A DNA stretch of 64,000 bases, taken from Didymella arachidicola. Its lineage: Eukaryota; Ascomycota; Dothideomycetes; Pleosporales; Didymellaceae. The DNA lies in assembly GCA_016630955.3 (NCBI GenBank), contig CM049995.1:558001-622000 (forward strand), in the 5' to 3' direction. The translations under genes were made by a program, and so were the position numbers. Positions 24,374 through 39,940 of the stretch are shown here, piece by piece. The stretch's first letter is position 1; each line of letters opens with the position of its first letter. A model generated the notes under the pieces. It was not told the DNA's origin. It saw only the letters and a program-made list of their open reading frames with translations, and did not search any database.

Positions 24374-26284
24374 ATGTCTGAGAAGACGGCCGCTGAGCCG
24401 CAAAAGTCCTCTATGGACATCGAGTCCGGGAGAGAGGGCATTTCGCACTGGAAGATGATCCTTGATCAGGGTGTCGTTACCGAGGAGATCAAGAACTGGG
24501 AATACGAAGGCTCTGGCACAGAAGAGGATCCCTACGTCGTCGAATGGCTGCCAAACGACCCCCGTAACCCTATGACATTCACGAAGACGAAAAAATGGAT
24601 CATGGCCATTGCCGTCGCCAACTCCGTTCTGGTCGTTTCTTTTTGTTCATCGGCTTTCTCTGGAGGCATTCAGCAGATCATGATTGAATTCAGCGTTAGC
24701 CAGGAAGTTGTCACGCTCGGTGTGTCGCTCTTCGTTCTGGGTTTCGCTCTTGGACCGCTCCTGTGGGCTCCGTTCTCCGAGATGTACGGACGACAGGTTG
24801 TTTTCGCTGGAACTTACCTGTGCTTTATGGCTTTCAATGCTGCCGTCGCCGGTGCTGGAAATATCTGGTCTGTTCTCATCCTCCGATTCTTTGCGGCTGC
24901 TTTTGGATCCAGTCCTCTTACCAACGCTGGAGGTGTCATTGCCGATTTGTTCAGTGCCAACGAGCGTGGTTTGGCGATGAGTATCTTCTCGGCCGCACCT
25001 TTCATGGGTCCCGTGCTTGGTCCAATTATTGGAGGTTTCTTGGGCATGGCCGAGGGTTGGCGCTGGGTGAATGGCCTCATGGCCATCTGGTCTGGTGTCC
25101 TCCTCATCGTCGTCGCCTGCCTTGTTCCTGAGACATACCCTCCCGTTCTGCTCCGCAAGCGTGCTGAGAAGCTCTCCAAAATTACTGGAAAGTTTTACAA
25201 GTCCCGCACCGATATCGACCAAGGCAAGATCTCCCTTGGTGAGGCGTTCTCTACTGGTCTCAAGCGCCCTTGGATTCTTCTGTTCTGCGAGCCCATCGTC
25301 CTGCTGCTGTCGCTCTACCACGCCATCATTTACGGTATCCTCTACATGCTCTTTGGAGCTTTCCCTATTGTCTACCGCCAAGGCCGCGGCTGGAACGAGG
25401 GCATCAGCGGTCTTCCCTTCGTCGCGGTTGCCATCGGTGTACTGCTTGCTATCACTTACGTCATCCTCGTTGACAACAAGCAATACATGAAGAAGGTCAA
25501 TGCTTCTGGCAAGGGCTTCGCTACTCCGGAGGCCCGTCTGCCCATGTGCATTATCGGTGGTATCGCCCTTCCTGCTGGTCTTTTCTGGTTTGCCTGGACC
25601 AATTCGCCTAGCCTTCCATGGGCTGCCAGTGTTTGCGCCGCCATTCCTTTCGGATTCGGCATGGTCCTCATCTTCCTGTCCATTATGAACTATCTCATTG
25701 ACTCCTACACCATCTTCGCCGCCTCTGTCCTGGCTGGTAACGGTATCATCCGATCTGTCTTCGGTGCGGCTTTCCCTCTGTTCACCAAGCAGATGTACGA
25801 CGGCCTTGGTATTCACTGGGCTTCCTCCGTTCCTGCTTTCCTGGCCGTAGCCTGCATTCCGCTGCCCTTCCTCTTCTACAAGTACGGAGCCAGCATCCGC
25901 CAGAAGTGCAAGTATGCCGCTCAGTCCGAGGCTTTCATGGAGAAGATGCGCAACAAGATGGTAGCTCGCGCTGAGCAGGATGCCGCTACTGGAGGCGACT
26001 CGGTCGATACTTCCCGCGCTGCAACGCTTGCGGTTGAAGAGGAGGTCGAGGAAGGCGCATACGATGACAGCGCTCCGCGATTTGCTGAGATGAAGACTGA
26101 GAAGGAGACTGAGAACCCCCTCAAGAAGGTTGCGACAGGACGCTCGACGAGGAGCAGGAGGTCGGTCAACCCTGTCGAGGAGTACTACGACAACCCGTAT
26201 GAGATTGATCGTGTTCACACGCGAGAGAGCTTTGTAGGCCGCAATAGGGCCAACAGCACACGGAGCAAGAAGTCGATGAAATAG
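24374..26284 (+). CDS. MFS transporter, DHA1 (drug/polyamine:H+ antiporter) type
   Basis: A single exon of 636 residues. A hydrophilic N-terminus of about 75 residues ends in the DPRNPMTFTKTKKW motif typical of fungal DHA1 carriers. About 12 hydrophobic segments follow. The loop 2-3 signature is GPLLWAPFSEMYGRQ, and the motif-C-like glycine-rich helix is FMGPVLGPIIGGFLG. A charged C-terminal tail of about 100 residues (KEEEV-like acidic, then basic RSTRSRRS) is longer than in many family members. Related proteins export polyamines (Tpo1-like) or toxicants such as azoles; the substrate cannot be read from sequence. The long antisense open frame over this gene is a codon-bias artefact. There is no cluster context. 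Confidence 0.9.
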   Translation: MSEKTAAEPQKSSMDIESGREGISHWKMILDQGVVTEEIKNWEYEGSGTEEDPYVVEWLPNDPRNPMTFTKTKKWIMAIAVANSVLVVSFCSSAFSGGIQQIMIEFSVSQEVVTLGVSLFVLGFALGPLLWAPFSEMYGRQVVFAGTYLCFMAFNAAVAGAGNIWSVLILRFFAAAFGSSPLTNAGGVIADLFSANERGLAMSIFSAAPFMGPVLGPIIGGFLGMAEGWRWVNGLMAIWSGVLLIVVACLVPETYPPVLLRKRAEKLSKITGKFYKSRTDIDQGKISLGEAFSTGLKRPWILLFCEPIVLLLSLYHAIIYGILYMLFGAFPIVYRQGRGWNEGISGLPFVAVAIGVLLAITYVILVDNKQYMKKVNASGKGFATPEARLPMCIIGGIALPAGLFWFAWTNSPSLPWAASVCAAIPFGFGMVLIFLSIMNYLIDSYTIFAASVLAGNGIIRSVFGAAFPLFTKQMYDGLGIHWASSVPAFLAVACIPLPFLFYKYGASIRQKCKYAAQSEAFMEKMRNKMVARAEQDAATGGDSVDTSRAATLAVEEEVEEGAYDDSAPRFAEMKTEKETENPLKKVATGRSTRSRRSVNPVEEYYDNPYEIDRVHTRESFVGRNRANSTRSKKSMK

Positions 26285-26667
26285 GGTGGTCTTGCATGTT
26301 GTTTGCTTTGATTGAGCGTTCTCGCATTTACGGCCGTGTTGCATTGGATACCCTCCGAGTCGTCTATAGTCATAATAATCAAAAGTTTATCAAGTTGACA
26401 AGAGCACTCTTGCTGTTTTGCTGCGCGTATAAATTCGAGACGGTCATTCGCTTTGCGCTGACTAACATTTAATATGGAACCACGTTTCACCCTCCGGCTA
26501 GCAGCACCTACCATCTCAGGACACATTGTTCGCTCTCGGCCCTACAGCATGACCGCTCTCGATCGCCCTTGCTTCTGCGTTGCTCAGCGTCCAATGCTTC
26601 CGTCTGGAGCAATGCGTGCTGCAGTTACCCGCTCCTTGTACAACGATACCTGAGGTCAACCACCACT
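26285..26667. other. Intergenic, MFS 3' end to GH47 start
   Basis: About 380 bp. It holds the MFS 3' UTR and the promoter of the mannosidase. Nothing else was recognised. Confidence 0.5.
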
Positions 26668-28507
26668 ATGGCTCGACTCCGCACACGGCACATCGCTGTA
26701 TGCGCCATCCTTATCCTAGGAATATACTTCTTCCTGCCACGAGACAATGCTTCGTCATACATCCCACAGTTCAGCTACGGCTCCTCGTCTCCAGCAGGGA
26801 CGCATGCGCTCGCGAAACAAATGAACGATCCCGCCCATGTGCCCGCCATCACCGCAAAGAACAGCAGCTTCGACTGGAGCTCGGTCAGATTCGTGCATCC
26901 GCTGCCCCAAACGCCGCTGCTGCCCCCGCCTGTCGCCCACAGACCGCGCATCCAGCACCGATTCAAGCCCGACCGCGCAGATGTTGCCGCCGTACAAGTG
27001 CAGAGACGCTTGGAGGTGAAGCGTGTCTTCGAGAAGAGCTGGGCGAGCTACAGATCCAAGGCTTGGATGAAGGACGCCCTGAAGCCTATCAGCGGACAGT
27101 ATGTCGACCAGTTCTCTGGCTGGGCTGCTACGCTGGTGGACAGTTTGGACACGCTGTGGATGATGGGCATGAGAGACGAGTTCTACGAAGCCGTGGAGGC
27201 TGTCGCCACGATTGACTTTGGCAAGAGCACATCCGCTACTGTCAACACGTTTGAGACGTGCATCCGCTATCTTGGTGGATTCATCGCGGCTTATTGACCT
27301 GAGCGGGCATCCGGTGCTGCTGCAGAAGGCTGTAGAGGTGGGCGATCTGTTGTATGCGGGCTTCAATACGGAGAACGGTATGCCTGTAGACTTCATCAAT
27401 TTCGAAAGCGCAAAAGCAGGTACTGGCCTACGGGTGGAGAGCCAGGTTGTCAGTGCCAGTCCGGGCACCATCACGCTCGAGTTCAGCAGGCTGAGCCAAC
27501 TCACAGGTAACAGCAAGTACTATGCGGCTGTGTCCCAGGTCATGGATCTGTTCTACGAGAATCAGAATGCGACCCAGCTGCCAGGGATGTGGCCGATGAT
27601 GGTGTCGATGAGTGAGAAGGATGTGACGTCTGGTTATCAATTTACCATCGGCGGCAACGCAGACTCGTTATATGAATATTTACCCAAGGCGCATGCACTC
27701 CTTGGTTCAGCGGACCCGAGCTCGAAGAAGTATGAGGCTATGTCTCGCCTCTTCATGGACACAGCCATGCACAATCTCTTCTTCAAGCCCCTGATTCCTG
27801 GAGAGGAGGACATTCTCATTTCAGGTAACTGCGATGTGTTGCAGGATGGCCCACGTCTCGATCCTGAGAGTGAGCACCTGTCATGCTTCATTGGCGGGCT
27901 CTATGCATTGGCTGGCCGATTGTTCAGCAGCGACGAGTACCTGGATGTGGGAGCAAAGTTGGCTCGCGGTTGTGCATACGCATACAAGTCTTTTCCGACA
28001 GGAATCATGCCAGAGCGCTATAACATGGCGCTGTGCCCAGGTGAGGCACACAGAAAAGGCTGCGCCTGGGACGAAGCCACCTTCGCTGAAGCAGCTGCGG
28101 ATCGTTCACAGTATAAAGCAGACCTCCCGAAAGGCTTTACTACTGCGAAGGACCCCCGATACATCCTCCGTCCTGAGGCTATTGAATCAGTCTTCATCCT
28201 CTGGCGCATCACCGGCGATCCGGTATGGCGAGATATAGCCTGGGACATGTTCCAGGCTGTAGCCAAGGCAACGGACACAGTGTATGCGAATGCAGCGATC
28301 ATGGATGTCAACGCACCACGGGGAGGCGAGAAAGAAGACTACATGGAGAGCTTCTGGATGGCAGAGACGCTGAAGTATTTCTACTTGTCCTTTGCGGACA
28401 CAAGTCTCATCAGCCTGGACGAGTTTGTGCTGAATACAGAAGCCCATCCTTTTCGATTGTCGAAAGCGAAGCAGAGTTTTGAGATCAAAGGTATGGATAG
28501 GAGTTAG
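26668..28507 (+). pseudogene. GH47 alpha-1,2-mannosidase, interrupted by a 1-nt frameshift
   Basis: A class I alpha-mannosidase of the glycosyl hydrolase 47 family, which trims Man residues from N-glycans in the ER/Golgi. A type II signal anchor (AVCAILILGIYFFL, residues about 10-23) precedes the catalytic domain. Conserved blocks are DSLDTLWMMG, FETCIRYLGG, the downstream LEFSRLSQLTG, EHLSCFIGG, LRPEAIESVF and ESFWMAETLKYFYLSF. The reading frame runs from 26668 to a TGA at 27295-27297, and the rest continues in another frame to 28507. Conserved AAYDLSG is encoded across the break if a single T near 27295 is ignored, so this is a 1-nt insertion with no intron signal. It is either a pseudogene or an assembly error. 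The start is the first in-frame ATG, directly before the anchor. Confidence 0.85.
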
Positions 28508-28866
28508 TAGTCACCAAGAGAAGTCAAAGAATTGCTGTCCACATTCTCAAGATCTTCTGCACGGTTATGCACATCGCCAGACAGTGCCGCTAACTCCGCA
28601 GACCCACTTGGTGTTTCCTCCGATGATTGGTGTTCCTGAACTGGACGTTTGGGACAACCTGCGCTAGCGCGCTTCCCCTTGAATCAAGCTTCGCCGGGAA
28701 CTCTCAAGTCTTCTTGTCCTCATCTATACACCCGTACAGTCGCTGTACAGTCGCTCTTTTGTGTGTTTTATTCTTAATCAAGCCATTCTTTAGACTACCC
28801 ATTACAGCTGGCTCGCCTCTCCCGACCGACCGTTGTCTTCCACGCGTTTTCAAGACTCACTTCACC
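28508..28866. other. Intergenic, GH47 to GH17
   Basis: About 360 bp of 3' UTR and promoter. Nothing specific was identified. Confidence 0.5.
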
Positions 28867-29902
28867 ATGCGTTTCTCCACCGTCGCTGCTACCGCACTTG
28901 CGGCCAGCCCTGCCATTGTCGCTGCCGCCAAGGGTTCCATGGGCTTTGCTCTCGGCACCAAGCAGCCGTCTGGCAGCTGCAAGACTCAGGCCGACTACGA
29001 GGACGACTTCGATGCCATCAAGAGCAGCTCCGGCGCCACTATCGTCCGCGGATACTCTGCCTCGGACTGCGACAGCGCAAAGAACATTCTGCCCGCTGCC
29101 AAGAGCAAGGGTTTCAAGGTCGTTCTTGGTATCTGGTCAGGAGCTCCTTCAAACTAGACATTGAACCCAGTACTAACTCACCCAGGCCCGATGTCGAGGA
29201 TTCCTTCCAGAAGGACCTCAAGGCCATTACCGACGTCGCCAGCTCCTACACCGACTCCATCTACGCCGTGACCGTCGGCTCGGAGACGCTGTACCGCGGT
29301 AACTTCACTGGCCCCGAGCTGGCGGACAAGATCAGCACTGTCAAGGGCAAGCTGCCCAAGGGCGTCAAGGTCGGCACTGCGGACTCGTGGAACAAGTTCG
29401 CCGACGGAACGGGTGATGCTGTCATCAGCACAGCCGACATCATCATGGTCAACGCGTTTGCCTTCTGGCAGGGCGCCAGCCGCGACAACGCCGTAAGCCA
29501 GCAATGATAACAACAGCAACCATCAATGATGGTAATCCAGAACGAAGCTAACTGAACCAGACCCACACCTACCTCGATGACATGTTCCAAGCCTCAACAC
29601 ACATCGAGAAGATTGCGGGCGGCGCCGACAAAGCGCCCGAGGTATGGACTGGCGAGACGGGCTGGCCAACGGCCGAGGGAACCGACTACGACGAGGCCAA
29701 GGGCGGCCTGGACAATGCCAAGCACTTCTACCAGCACGGCTTCTGCGCGCTGCTCGACTGGGGCTTCAACGCTTTCTACTTCGAGGCCTTCGACGAGCCC
29801 TGGAAGCCCGCTTCTATTGGTGACAACGGAAAGGCGGCTGACGAGACGGCGTGGGGCGCTATGACTGCGGACCGCAAGGCCAAGTTCTCGCTTAAGTGCT
29901 AG
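28867..29902 (+). CDS. GH17 glucan endo-1,3-beta-glucosidase, secreted cell-wall enzyme
   Basis: Three exons, 28867-29135, 29186-29492 and 29561-29902, encode 305 residues, all phases consistent. The signal peptide is RFSTVAATALAASPAIVAAA. The GH17 barrel shows ATIVRGYSASDC, VVLGIWPDVEDSF (split by intron 1 inside the Trp codon), the acid/base Glu in VGSETLYRG and the nucleophile Glu in TGETGWP, followed by FYFEAFDEPWK. No GPI signal or Ser/Thr-rich tail is visible, so it resembles the soluble Bgl2/Scw4/Scw10 class that hydrolyses or transglycosylates wall beta-1,3-glucan. It is intact. It lies downstream of the GH47 gene on the same strand without sign of shared regulation. Confidence 0.93.
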
Positions 29903-30633
29903 AGGATGGTGCTGATGGACTTGGGAGCAGAGAGGAGTATGGGTAGAGATCTGGTTGTACAATTGCATATTGGGCGTAGATGAATTTGTTGAGCTTCAAG
30001 GGAACAGGTAATTCTGCATCCGGGGTCCTAAAGTCACCTCTGTGACAGCATACGCAAGATGTGTTCACCTAGTAATTCATCTTCAATGTGGACGCAGCGT
30101 CTAGTCAACACACCGACCTTGCTCGGGAAAAAGTCACTATCATGTGGTTCTATCTCTAACAGTCAATGTAGCAAATGGACGGACCGAAAATGTGATTGGG
30201 GTCATTGCCCACAATTTTGCAGTCAAGTATACAAAGCATGACCCCGAGTATAGTCGTTAACCAAGGAACCCCCAAGCATGCATGGACACCGGCCACCATG
30301 CTCCTCTAAATGCGTCTACGCTACGTTGCCTCCCAAACGCAATCCCCACTGCGTGATCCACAACTGATATACCTACAAACAGACAACGCCTTTGATGTAA
30401 AGAGACCCGGTATTGGAAAAGTGTGCGATGACAAACACGCAATGCATAGTCTACGCTACAATGTATCGCTTGATAGATGCTGTGGATATATAGCAAGAAG
30501 TCGTGAAAGTGCGAAGAGCCATCCAGAAAAATAATTAATACAGCGAATGTGAGGAGCAGTGAAAATGTCCAGGCAGTCAGCAGTTATGACAAAAATTGCC
30601 GCCAATATGTACTCGATCGTCGAGTCTTGCATC
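29903..30633. other. Intergenic, convergent GH17 and Zn2Cys6 gene ends
   Basis: About 730 bp containing both 3' UTRs. It is AT-richer than its surroundings. No gene was recognised. Confidence 0.5.
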
Positions 30634-33600
30634 TTACTGCACGGACCATTGCCCAGGGTATGATGGGTACGGAGCCTGTTGACCTGGCCAATATTGCGGG
30701 TCCGACAGTTGGCCGACGTTGAAATGGTCCCCTGGCGGCCATTGCTCGTTCGGGAAGAATTCCTCGTTCTGGTAAAAGAGGACATCGCCAGTCCTGACTG
30801 ATACGTTGCCTTCTTTCTCCAGTTCCATCATCCTTTGAGGATTGTAGGATACAGTGGCCTGACCTGCAGTAGGCCCGGAGTTCCGAGTATAGGATGGCTG
30901 GACACCATAGTGGGCCGCTGTTTGAGGGAAGGTGGGTGTTGTGCTGGAGTATCCATAACCTGTCGACTGTTCGTATGGAACCGTTTGGGTGGGGTATGAC
31001 TGCGATGCCTGCGGTTGCTGCGACGCTTGCGATGTGGGCCCACTGTAGATTGGCTGTGCACCATGAGATGGCCCCATGTTGTTGTTCGACTGTTGCGTTT
31101 GCACTGGTGTGGCTGCGCTTTGTAAGTTGACTGAGTTGACTGGAGTGAATCCGGGGCTCGATATGCCCCTGCGTGGGTCATCTAGTTCGGCTTTCAAAGA
31201 TGTGACAGGACTTTGCACCGAGGCAGGACCAGCCAGATCTTCCTCGTGCTTCAACCTGCTGTAGGGCTTATCAGTAGGATATGCCAGATCTTCCTGGTCA
31301 TGCTCGAAGCTGCCGAATTGTTTGTGGGCTCTTTCGAATTTCTCAGCATATTCGTTGAGGCCGCCGTCACTGTCGCTGAACGTGCTGGTCGGTGTTCCTC
31401 CAGAATTCCTCCACTCTTTTAGTCTGTCTGTGTAGATGGAAGCCACCGTTGCAAGATTCCTGGACATGCCGTTTACTAGCTTGAACTTCTTTCTCATGCT
31501 GCCTAAGACCTGATTGGTGATGTCCCAAGCGTTGGGCTCAAGCTTGGCGTCCAAAGCTCGCGATGGATCCATCTTGGGCACGTGGAAGCAGTACATTGCT
31601 ACACTACTCAGCTTTCGTTCACGCAGAATTGAGGACCACTTACCACACCATGCCGCCTTGTAGACAGCATGCGCAATGAAGGGAGACTCTACTATCAGGT
31701 CTCTGTCCTTGAAAGACCGAAGCATGCTGACAAAGTCCCTCACATACTCAAAGCATTCTCTAGCTTTGTCTTCCCAATAGTTACGCTGGTTTTCGGGGAC
31801 TGGATCTGTCACCAGGGGCGCATCCATTGGCCCTTGTGGCTTCTTCAGCCTGAAGCCATAGGTTGGCAAATACTCGGGGTAGAGGTACGCTGTAGAAAGC
31901 TGGAGGATGGCGTGGATGAGATAGTATGTCCGCGAAGTAGTGGAGGGTGTTTCGTAAACGTGATTCTCCGTGTTTATGGATGTGAGCTGAAGCTCATCCG
32001 GTAGATCTTCCTTGATGTCCTTCAACCGTTTCTCAAGTTGATAATACTTCGTTTCTGGATTCCATGGACCAATATTCGGCTTTTCAGACCTGCAACTTTT
32101 AGCGAATGTCTATCCTTAATGCCTCTCTGCGCGTACCTTCTGCCACCGTTGTTGGACCATTCATTCACGTCGGCGAAGTGGTCCAGAGCATAGATCCAGC
32201 GACCGAGCATGCCGTCATCGTGTCGGTCCTCCCATTCGATCCGCGGAGGGTCATGCCCATCGTCTCGTTGCAGAGCTGCGTCATGGATCTCCTTGCGCCG
32301 CTTCGCGTAGTCCCTATCGGTCTCCCCAAACAGCTTCGTCCTCACCGCTCGACCAGAAATGAAATTCTTGTCGCTGCAAGGGATTTGCAGAGCACTCAGA
32401 TCCTTTACTTGTATGACACGTGGACGGCCCTTCCCTACGCTCAGGATGCGATCAAGGATGAAGCAACTCCAAAAAGTGCGGCGCTGCGATTCCTGCCGGA
32501 TGAATCGATCACGTCGCGCAGCCGGATCATCACCCAAGGGTCTCTTGGTAGCGTCTTCGTCGTAGGCATACTTGTGTACCCCCGCAAAAGCAATGGCCTG
32601 TCGGATCATCATGTAGCCTGGTATGCTGTGACACGCAGACCACGCATGATATCCAAGCATGAGAAACGCTTGGATCTGTTGCATAGCTGCTTCGCCTTGC
32701 TTGCTCCAGGAATAGTCCAAGTGTTTGAGCGCGGCTGCAGCATAGAACTCCGCTGTTTCATGAGGACTGCCAGTCTGAGCTACAAGCTCAGGATGAAAAG
32801 GAGACGTTTGTGTTAGGAACGCCAGCACCAAAGCGGGATCGTGATTGCGCTGGCCCGGGGCGGTACGGCTCGTGTCCGAGGATGAAGCAGGCGGAAGTCG
32901 TTGGAGAGGACCAAGGAAGGTCCTCTTGTGCAGGAACGGAAACTCTATTGAATAGTGCCTCTCGTGAATAGCCCAGAGCTCGTCCCAGAGTTTGGGTACG
33001 AGTAGGTCCGAGTTAAGAGCATCCTCAGGACTTCCCAGACGTCCTTTGCCGCGTGAAGAGGGTCCTATTGTAGGTACAACAGGACGTTTACGCTTCTTTG
33101 GGGGAGCCTGTCGAATGATTAGTACGAAGTCGTTGCATAACGGTATCAGCTGTGCTTATAGTTAAAGCAGATGACATGGCGGAGCAATCGCTAGCCTGTG
33201 TACTGATGATAAGTCCCAAAGATTGTCCCTCACGCTTGCAAAAACATCGAAGATGACTGAATAAAGATCGTCTCCACATACCTCTTCGCCAGCCGTCGTC
33301 GCTGTACTCTCACGTCGCTGAGTTTGACTGGTTGCTGGCGCAGGTGCAGGATATGTGCATTCTTTTTTGTGATCTACACACGACTCACAAGGTGCAAGGC
33401 TGCCATCACCAAGGCGGATGCCATTGTTTTTGCATTTGGTTTTGCTGCGCCGGCATGCGCAGCAAGCGATTGATGAGCGCATCCTGTTCTCTTTCTGTTT
33501 CTCTTTCTCTTGCCGTCTACCCTTGGCCTCTACACCACCGTCAGCATTGGCGATGAGAGGCCCAGGGGTCTGCATCGGAGAGCCAGCAGCTCCTACAGTC

Positions 33601-33635
33601 GACGGCGTTGCTTGTGTTATCGGCGATTGCTGCAC
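30634..33635 (-). CDS. Zn2Cys6 transcription factor with fungal-specific domain (5' end unresolved)
   Basis: Minus-strand exons from 3' to 5' are 30634-31598, 31644-32089, 32137-33107 and 33282 upward. The last three exons alone give 793 residues, and exon 1 adds at least 118. The binuclear zinc cluster has Cys spacing CX2CX6CX14CX2CX6C (RSSIACCACRRSKTKC...CESCVDHKKEC), with an unusually long 14-residue loop. An NLS-like PPKKRKRP opens exon 2. The fungal_trans region follows (AWSACHSIPGYMMIRQAIAF, RRTFWSCFILDRILSVGKGRP), then a Gln/Ser/Pro-rich tail. The first intron is long (174 nt). No ATG is evident: the frame stays open upstream to about 33770 without one, so another 5' exon or start is missing. 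The target pathway cannot be assigned. Confidence 0.8.
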
Positions 33636-36205
33636 CGACGGCGATGGCGGTATTTGCTGAGCACCGAATGAAATCAGGTTCTGACGCTCAGCAACATTCG
33701 CTCTTGGCGACCGCGCGCCTGCGGCGCTGGGAGCCGTGAATCCGTTAATTTTGACGGTATTTTGCGAAGATCACCAGGTCGAAAGCGCTACCTGAGAGAG
33801 AGTGGTATAGATGTTGGTACGCCTCGCCTGTGACAACCAGCCTCGCGCTTGATGTTCAGCGAGCTTGTGACATGAGATGCGGGGAGCTGAGCCGAAACGT
33901 GCGGGTGGGGACGGGTCCGCGAAGATATGCAAGGGCTGCGCCGTATCGCGACGTCTCTCTTAAATGTCTGGTGTGTGTGCTGATACTCGAGTGTGTGTAA
34001 TTGCTGCGAGAACGAGGAAGATATGCTGCCGGGTGGGCGTTCGGTATTAACGTCGCGCTTCCCTTCGGTCGATAGGCTGGAGCTTTCGCACTAGGTCTCC
34101 TTGCATCAACAGGCGCCCGAGCTGCTTGGGCCGCCGGTACCTTTCTACCGTAAGAACTGATAAATCGCACTCATTTGCCGTGCCGCCGTACGCACGTCGA
34201 AAATCGCTTCCTTCGCTCTCGCTTATCCGGCCTCGATCAACGCCTCCTGATCATCAGGAACAAGACGCGGGCAGACTGCGCTCTCGAACTCTAGGCTTCG
34301 ACTCCAACCCAGTCCCCAGAGCCAGGGTCGCAATGCTAGCGGAAACGCCTGCGGGCCGGCCAGAGGGACCTCTTACTCCGGATTTTTCCTATCCCGCAAT
34401 GTTTTGACAGGAGGACGTTTCTGACGTGCCGATAATGCGATCTGTCATTCTCGAGGGAAGGCGCTGACACGTGGGTTTGATTACGTGCAGCGACAAGGTG
34501 TCACCGTTGGATGGCGTACGTATTGCGCCCGATCCTTACTATTAATCAAGTAGTCCGCTATCCAGTCAGCCGCATTTTGCTTCACCGACCACATCGATAG
34601 AGGTCATCATCTGACCTTGTCCTCAAAGATGTCCCATAACAAATGTTCCGTGAGCATTCGACAGCACACCTTGCATCTCTCTCCTTGTCTGCCCGCCTGA
34701 CTCGGGGCCTGTCACTTGGTGGTATGATCGGGCCAGGATCCGCACAGATTCTGTGCGTGTCCGTTACTCGATTAAGAGCGCTGTGCATATTCGCTACTAC
34801 CTCACAGGTAAGGTAATTCGTTAGCTTATGAGGTCATTTTCAACAGCAGAGGAAAAGAGTTCCTTGTCGCTGCCCAACGTCAATTCGACGGACGTCTTAC
34901 AGGTATCTGGAACTGATCTGATGGTTCGCAATGAACCATTTGTTCTTGAGGCTTTCGCCAAGGATGTGAGATGGTTTTAGCATGATTCTTTTGCCTGCTT
35001 ACGACATGTCAGCCAGGCGCATACGGCCTGTTTCAATGCTCAGTGGATCACCGCGCTTACCGGCACGTAATGCACTGCAACCAACTCGAAGCAGGTTGTG
35101 TCCGGTATTGTAAAGCAAAGGTAACGGCGTTTGCGACCCTGGCATAAATCGCAGCTTTCTCGTAGTTCGCAATCAAGGCAGTCTCGCATCGCGTAGGATC
35201 ATCATCCCACCCTTCGATTTGTTGTCTGAATCTGTCAGGTATAGTTTGTGGTACATTGAGGACGCCTGGACCAGCTCCAACGTATCTCGATAGTTGACGA
35301 GGCGTGGTGTAGGTTTGCTTGTGTTACTCTGAACCCTGCCCGCTCTCCACTACACTTATGTAGCAGAACGCACCTAGCCTATGTTCCGGATGAGATGCAG
35401 GCGAGGCATCCACTCCTAAGGCTAGATGGATCCGGCTGCCGGGGTAAGCCAGGCGACAGTTGACAGGAGTGCGTAAACGCACGAATGCCCGGTAGACGCC
35501 GTAGGTGTGGCGTTCTTGTGCACCGTTCGGTGTGGTGGACAACAGGGTGGGTACGTTAACCAAGCAACATCTGTGACAATCATCTCATGAAATGCCGCAC
35601 ACTCATGCAAGGAGACAGGAAAGTGCCGTGAGATTGTGCAGAGGAGACCAGACACTGCAGGCGCGGAGGAAGTTGCTGTTGCCAAGGTCACGTGCAGAAT
35701 AAGGAACCTTGGAAGGAGCTCGGGCGGTGCAGGATCAATCGGTCACCATCGAAGCTGCCCAAGGACCCGAAGTGCTTAAATGATTATTTCATCTATCTTG
35801 TAACTTGCGGCGATTCATCATTTCCAAACACCACAACCACCGCTTACTACTATCTTTTGGAGCACCACATCGCTCATGCTTACAACGTTCCACAGCAGCA
35901 ACTACTCGTGAAGCCGACCAACACCTTCCGCCAACACCGGCCTGCTTCGTAATGCACTGGCCCCAGGCTTAGTCTGCTAATGATGCATTACAATTGTTGC
36001 TTTCCAATGACGAAGAGAAAGAAGGTTTACAGTCCCGGCAGATTCCACCTCAACGAGCAACCGCGGCTCGCCCAGATAAAGAGTAATACGTGCAGCCACA
36101 AATTGGGATGCTGCATGCATTGCGCATTATCTTGTATACTTCGGCCAGTCGCGAAAGTGACGCACTGCAAACAAGCCTAGGGTATCCGAGGAAAAGCAAA
36201 CATCC
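33636..36205. other. Intergenic, 2.5 kb upstream of the Zn2Cys6 gene and 3' of PKC1
   Basis: No supported gene. The first few hundred bases (33636-34100) probably contain the missing 5' exon and promoter of the Zn2Cys6 gene. The remainder has only short open frames on both strands. No tRNA was recognised by eye. Confidence 0.45.

Positions 36206-39940
<3,735 letters not shown>

Noticed and set aside
24647..26344. A 565-codon open frame on the minus strand opposite the MFS transporter
   Set aside because: It lies entirely over a well-conserved coding gene; its open state follows from C-ending codons on the other strand, and its composition is unlike a real protein.
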